A stretch of 64,000 bases of DNA from Thermococcus sp. Bubb.Bath (GTDB taxonomy: Archaea > Methanobacteriota_B > Thermococci > Thermococcales > Thermococcaceae), in NCBI RefSeq assembly GCF_012027595.1, contig NZ_SNUR01000003.1, positions 224,011-288,010 of the forward strand. The letters are read 5' to 3'. The translations under genes were made by a program, and so were the position numbers. Shown piece after piece: positions 61,309-64,000 of the stretch (positions are counted from its first letter, which is position 1; every line of letters begins with the position of its first letter). The notes beneath the pieces are model-generated. The model saw only the letters and a list, made by a program, of their open reading frames with translations. It had not been told where the DNA came from and made no database searches.

Positions 61309-62466
61309 ATGAAAACAGCGGAGCTCTACATGAGCCTCTTCGAGGAATGCAGAGGAGAGTACGAGAAGGCCGTAAGGGCAGGGAGAAGGGACGAGGCAAA
61401 GGCCCTCGCCCTCCGCTGCGCCTCGGTACTCCTTAAATTAGCGGAGAAGAACCCGAGGATGGCGGAGCTCTACATTGCAAGGGCTGAGGAGTGGGAAAGG
61501 AAAGCGGAGGAGCTTGAAAAGAGACCAGAGCCAGAGAAGAGGGAGACGTTGCCGGCGGGGAAGGGAAGCACCACCACATCTGCTGACCCCTACAGGGAGT
61601 ACGTCGAGGGGCTCATAGCGCGTTCAACGGTGACCTGGAAGGATATAGGTGGGCTTGAGGAGGTAAAGAAGCTGATAGCGAGGAACGTCGCGCTGGCCTT
61701 GGCTGAGAAGCCGGCACCGATAAAGCCGTGGAAGGGTATCCTCCTCTTCGGGCCGCCAGGAACGGGTAAGACCCTTTTAGCATCGGCCGCCGCCGGGAGC
61801 CTAAACGCCACCTTCTTCAACGTGAAGGCCTCCGACGTTCTGAGCAAGTATTACGGCGAGAGCTCCAAGATAGTCTCAGCTTTATACGCGCTGGCGAGGG
61901 AGAGGGCTCCGAGTATCGTTTTCATGGACGAGATAGACGCCCTGACAGTGAAGAGGGAGGGCTCTCACGAAGCGACCCGAAGAACCCTCGCAACGCTCCT
62001 CAGCGAGCTTGACGGCTTCAAGGGACAGGAAGATGTTCCAGTCCTGACGCTGGCTTCTACAAACACCCCGTGGGATTTGGATGAGGCAGTCCTCTCAAGG
62101 TTCCCGCTCAGGGTTTACGTGCCACTCCCAGATAAAGAAGCAACGAAGGAGATCATCAAGATCAACACGCGCGGACTGGACATTTCAAGGCTTGACTTGG
62201 ATACAATAGCCGAGGAGAGCGTGAAGAGGCTCTATTCGGGCAGGGAAATCTCAGGACTCTGCAATTTAGCAATCCACAACATGCTCGACGAGATGAACCC
62301 TGAACTTTCAGACCTCGACGCAATCTCAAGGGGCGAGAGGCTGAAGCTGGAGGTAAGACCGCTTGAGATGAGAGACTTCGAGGAGGCGTTCAAGAAGATC
62401 AAGAGCCCGCTGACGAGGAAGGAGATCGAGCGCTATGAAAAGTGGGCGGAGGAGTTCGGAGGATAA
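61309..62466 (+). CDS. Vps4-like AAA ATPase with MIT-like N-terminus (B)
   Basis: The 385-aa protein (ATG 61309) has an MIT-like N-terminal bundle (residues 1-75; LFEECRGEYEKAVRAGRRDE, AELYIARAEEWERKAEELEK), a short linker and one AAA module: WKDIGGLEEVKK, FGPPGTGKTLLA, SIVFMDEIDAL, LSRFPLRVYVPL and the end KSPLTRKEIERYEKWAEEFG. Its ATPase core is nearly identical to that of ATPase A, even at DNA level near the 3' end, while the MIT-like parts differ. Each ATPase may therefore serve a different Snf7-like partner. It is the last gene of the cluster. Confidence 0.88.
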   Translation: MKTAELYMSLFEECRGEYEKAVRAGRRDEAKALALRCASVLLKLAEKNPRMAELYIARAEEWERKAEELEKRPEPEKRETLPAGKGSTTTSADPYREYVEGLIARSTVTWKDIGGLEEVKKLIARNVALALAEKPAPIKPWKGILLFGPPGTGKTLLASAAAGSLNATFFNVKASDVLSKYYGESSKIVSALYALARERAPSIVFMDEIDALTVKREGSHEATRRTLATLLSELDGFKGQEDVPVLTLASTNTPWDLDEAVLSRFPLRVYVPLPDKEATKEIIKINTRGLDISRLDLDTIAEESVKRLYSGREISGLCNLAIHNMLDEMNPELSDLDAISRGERLKLEVRPLEMRDFEEAFKKIKSPLTRKEIERYEKWAEEFGG

Positions 62467-62523
62467 ATCTTAACCCCTTATTATGTTAGTATAAGAAAGA
62501 TGAAAGTCGTCTTCAAAGACTAA

Positions 62524-62533
62524 AGGTTTTTAT
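62524..62533 (+). promoter_or_regulatory. TATA box for the solute-binding protein gene
   Basis: GGTTTTTATG lies about 75 bp before the TTG start. The predicted start is near 62555, giving a ~40-nt leader that contains the AAGGAGG RBS. Confidence 0.45.
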
Positions 62534-62597
62534 GACTTAGAGTTTTTCATGATATGTTCAGTAGAAACAGATGAGATCTGTCCAAGGAGGGATAAAG

Positions 62598-64000
62598 TTG
62601 AATGCGAAAGGAAAAGTGAGCCTTCTGATTATCCTGCTGATATTAAGCACAGTAGTTCCACGGGGTCACTACATAAAAGGAGACTATATTGAGGACACTA
62701 TAGAAAAGGATACACTCAAAATCGCAATGCCCACTCTAGACGGAAACCTCTTTATGAGCGTTTTCAATCCATCTCCCAGTGGGATTGAAGACATAAACTC
62801 GGTTAGAGTCTGGTACTTCCTCCATGAACCCCCATACGTAATCGGTCCAGACGCCCAATATCACAACTACCGGTGCAGGCTCGTTGACGTCAAGACTAAT
62901 GTTACAGTTCCAAGCGATGCAATAATATGGAACGGTAGTCAGGCACGCTGGGTCGCCCCATATACAGGAAAGAAAGCGAAAAGTGCCGTTACCTGGGAGT
63001 GCGGCCTTGGCCAGTGGGCGGATGGACAGCCCATAACCCTCGCTGACTTCCTCTTTGACTACGCCATGACTTGGGAGTGGGCATACCAAGACAGCAAAAA
63101 CGACCCGTACTACGACCAGGCTTGGGCCAACAACTGGCAGGGCATCCTCTCCCTCGTTAAGGGTCTTAAGGTTGACAAGGTCACTAACGATTACGTTGAG
63201 TACACCATCTACCAGGACTTCTACGTCCCATACGACTATTGGAGTACGGCAGTTGGGAACTTCATGGAATACCCAAAAATACCATGGGAGCTTTATAACG
63301 TCCTCAGCGAGTCCGTTGCCCATGGCGTTAACGGCAAGACGTTCTCCTGGAGCACATCCACTGGTGTCGACTACCAGCTCAACATGATCGACCCCGCCCA
63401 GGCTCCATACTTTAAGGCTGAGGCCCAGAAGCTCCTCAACGGCGGTAATATGATCCCAATGTGGCTCCAGACACTATTGCCATGGCTTTACCAATGGGGT
63501 ATCACAAAGGAACAGGCTGGTATAACCGACAGCATGGCAAAAGCAGGTTACAATGCCGTTATTAATTGGGTTAACAGCTATGGGAACGTCCTCATAAGCA
63601 ACAGCCCGTACTACGTGTACAGTTACGATCCCCAGAATAAGGTCATTATTCTAAAGGCCACAAATTCAACGGAGACATACTTTGTAGACAAAATCGACGG
63701 CAAAGACATTCCCTCAGGGGTGAATTGGAGGAAAATCGTAATTTTTGGAGTCGACAATGAAAATTCGGCAATATCCGGGGTCGCGAGCGGACAATACGAC
63801 GTGTTCTGGAAGGATCTCTCCTACGACGATATAGCCTCCGTCCTGAGCAATGAGACTATGGAGAACGTGAGCATGATAAAGAGCATTGCCGTTTGGTGGG
63901 CTCTCGACCTCAACCTCGTTGGTGACCCGCAGACCGGTCTCGTCAATTCAAGTGGAACCGTTAAGTTCAACCCGTTCGCCCTTCCGGGTGTTAGGTATGC
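62598..64000 (+). CDS. Family 5 ABC transporter solute-binding protein, 5' part
   Basis: The frame starts at TTG 62598, 7 nt after AAGGAGG, and stays open to the window edge (467 codons, C-terminus missing). The N-terminus is a signal peptide (KVSLLIILLILSTVVPRG), but without the lipobox Cys usual for lipoproteins. The rest has the size and pattern of family 5 oligopeptide/dipeptide-binding proteins (SVRVWYFLHEPPYVIG, ITLADFLFDYAMTWEWAYQD, NKVIILKATN). Permease and ATPase genes would be expected to the right. The ligand cannot be told from the sequence. Confidence 0.85.
   Translation, partial: MNAKGKVSLLIILLILSTVVPRGHYIKGDYIEDTIEKDTLKIAMPTLDGNLFMSVFNPSPSGIEDINSVRVWYFLHEPPYVIGPDAQYHNYRCRLVDVKTNVTVPSDAIIWNGSQARWVAPYTGKKAKSAVTWECGLGQWADGQPITLADFLFDYAMTWEWAYQDSKNDPYYDQAWANNWQGILSLVKGLKVDKVTNDYVEYTIYQDFYVPYDYWSTAVGNFMEYPKIPWELYNVLSESVAHGVNGKTFSWSTSTGVDYQLNMIDPAQAPYFKAEAQKLLNGGNMIPMWLQTLLPWLYQWGITKEQAGITDSMAKAGYNAVINWVNSYGNVLISNSPYYVYSYDPQNKVIILKATNSTETYFVDKIDGKDIPSGVNWRKIVIFGVDNENSAISGVASGQYDVFWKDLSYDDIASVLSNETMENVSMIKSIAVWWALDLNLVGDPQTGLVNSSGTVKFNPFALPGVRY

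Noticed and set aside
36549..62466. CdvABC-type cell division locus
   Set aside because: A cdvA-like gene was not recognised, and Thermococcales are generally considered to divide with other machinery; the kinases, PP2C and channel fit a signalling or stress system better.
1..64000. Integrated virus or plasmid in the window
   Set aside because: No integrase, tRNA attachment site, replication protein or structural gene was recognised; the only insertion footprint is the small vapBC cassette in cbiZ.

Overview
The window is a stretch of a Thermococcales (Thermococcus-type, hyperthermophilic euryarchaeal) chromosome. The evidence is archaeal-type S-adenosylmethionine synthetase, pyruvoyl-dependent arginine decarboxylase, archaeal TATA boxes, frequent GGTGATC/GAGGTG ribosome-binding sites, an H/ACA guide RNA and archaeal cobamide genes (cobY, cobZ, cbiZ). 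Genes are dense and often overlap by ATGA. No rRNA, tRNA, CRISPR array or insertion sequence was recognised.

Region by region. 1-1.6 kb: polyamine genes (speE, cut by the left edge, and pdaD). 1.7-11.1 kb: a cation/proton antiporter, a three-repeat unknown protein, a TrkA-N/DHH fusion, a two-hairpin H/ACA guide RNA on the minus strand (6245-6381), mat, an Lhr-type helicase and a metallophosphoesterase. 11.1-18 kb: a membrane-anchored winged-helix regulator, a secreted helical protein, two TauE/SafE permeases, a 2-hydroxyacid dehydrogenase and a HAD hydrolase. 18-29.4 kb: a cobamide (vitamin B12) salvage island with cobD, cbiB, cobZ, cobS, cobY, cbiP, cobT and cbiZ. Together these can hydrolyse scavenged cobinamide to cobyric acid and rebuild the nucleotide loop. 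The island also holds three VapBC-type pairs, a radical SAM gene, a uracil-DNA glycosylase and a Dph6-like gene with a 3' frameshift. The third vapBC pair lies between two ~91% identical copies of the 3' end of cbiZ, a footprint of insertion at a gene end. 29.4-36.2 kb: a zinc-ribbon protein, two AAA/DUF4143-type ATPases, a PP-loop/ferredoxin fusion and a stomatin/NfeD pair.

36.5-62.5 kb is the most unusual part: about 26 kb of genes all on the plus strand, mostly touching. It encodes three eukaryotic-type Ser/Thr kinases (all with DWG in place of DFG), one membrane PP2C phosphatase, three small basic-to-acidic coiled-coil proteins with ESCRT-III/Snf7 character, two Vps4-like AAA ATPases with MIT-like N-termini, a pentapeptide-repeat K+ channel, a 1962-residue surface protein (propeller, five PEGA repeats, propeller, helical stalk, TM) and two unknown proteins at the operon head. 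A HepT/MntA toxin-antitoxin pair and a decayed PIN toxin are embedded in it. I read this as a phosphorylation-controlled membrane-remodelling or envelope-stress system in which surface sensors signal through kinases and PP2C to an ESCRT-III/Vps4 module. The membership is visible in the sequence; the function is inference. The window ends inside a family 5 type ABC transporter solute-binding protein.
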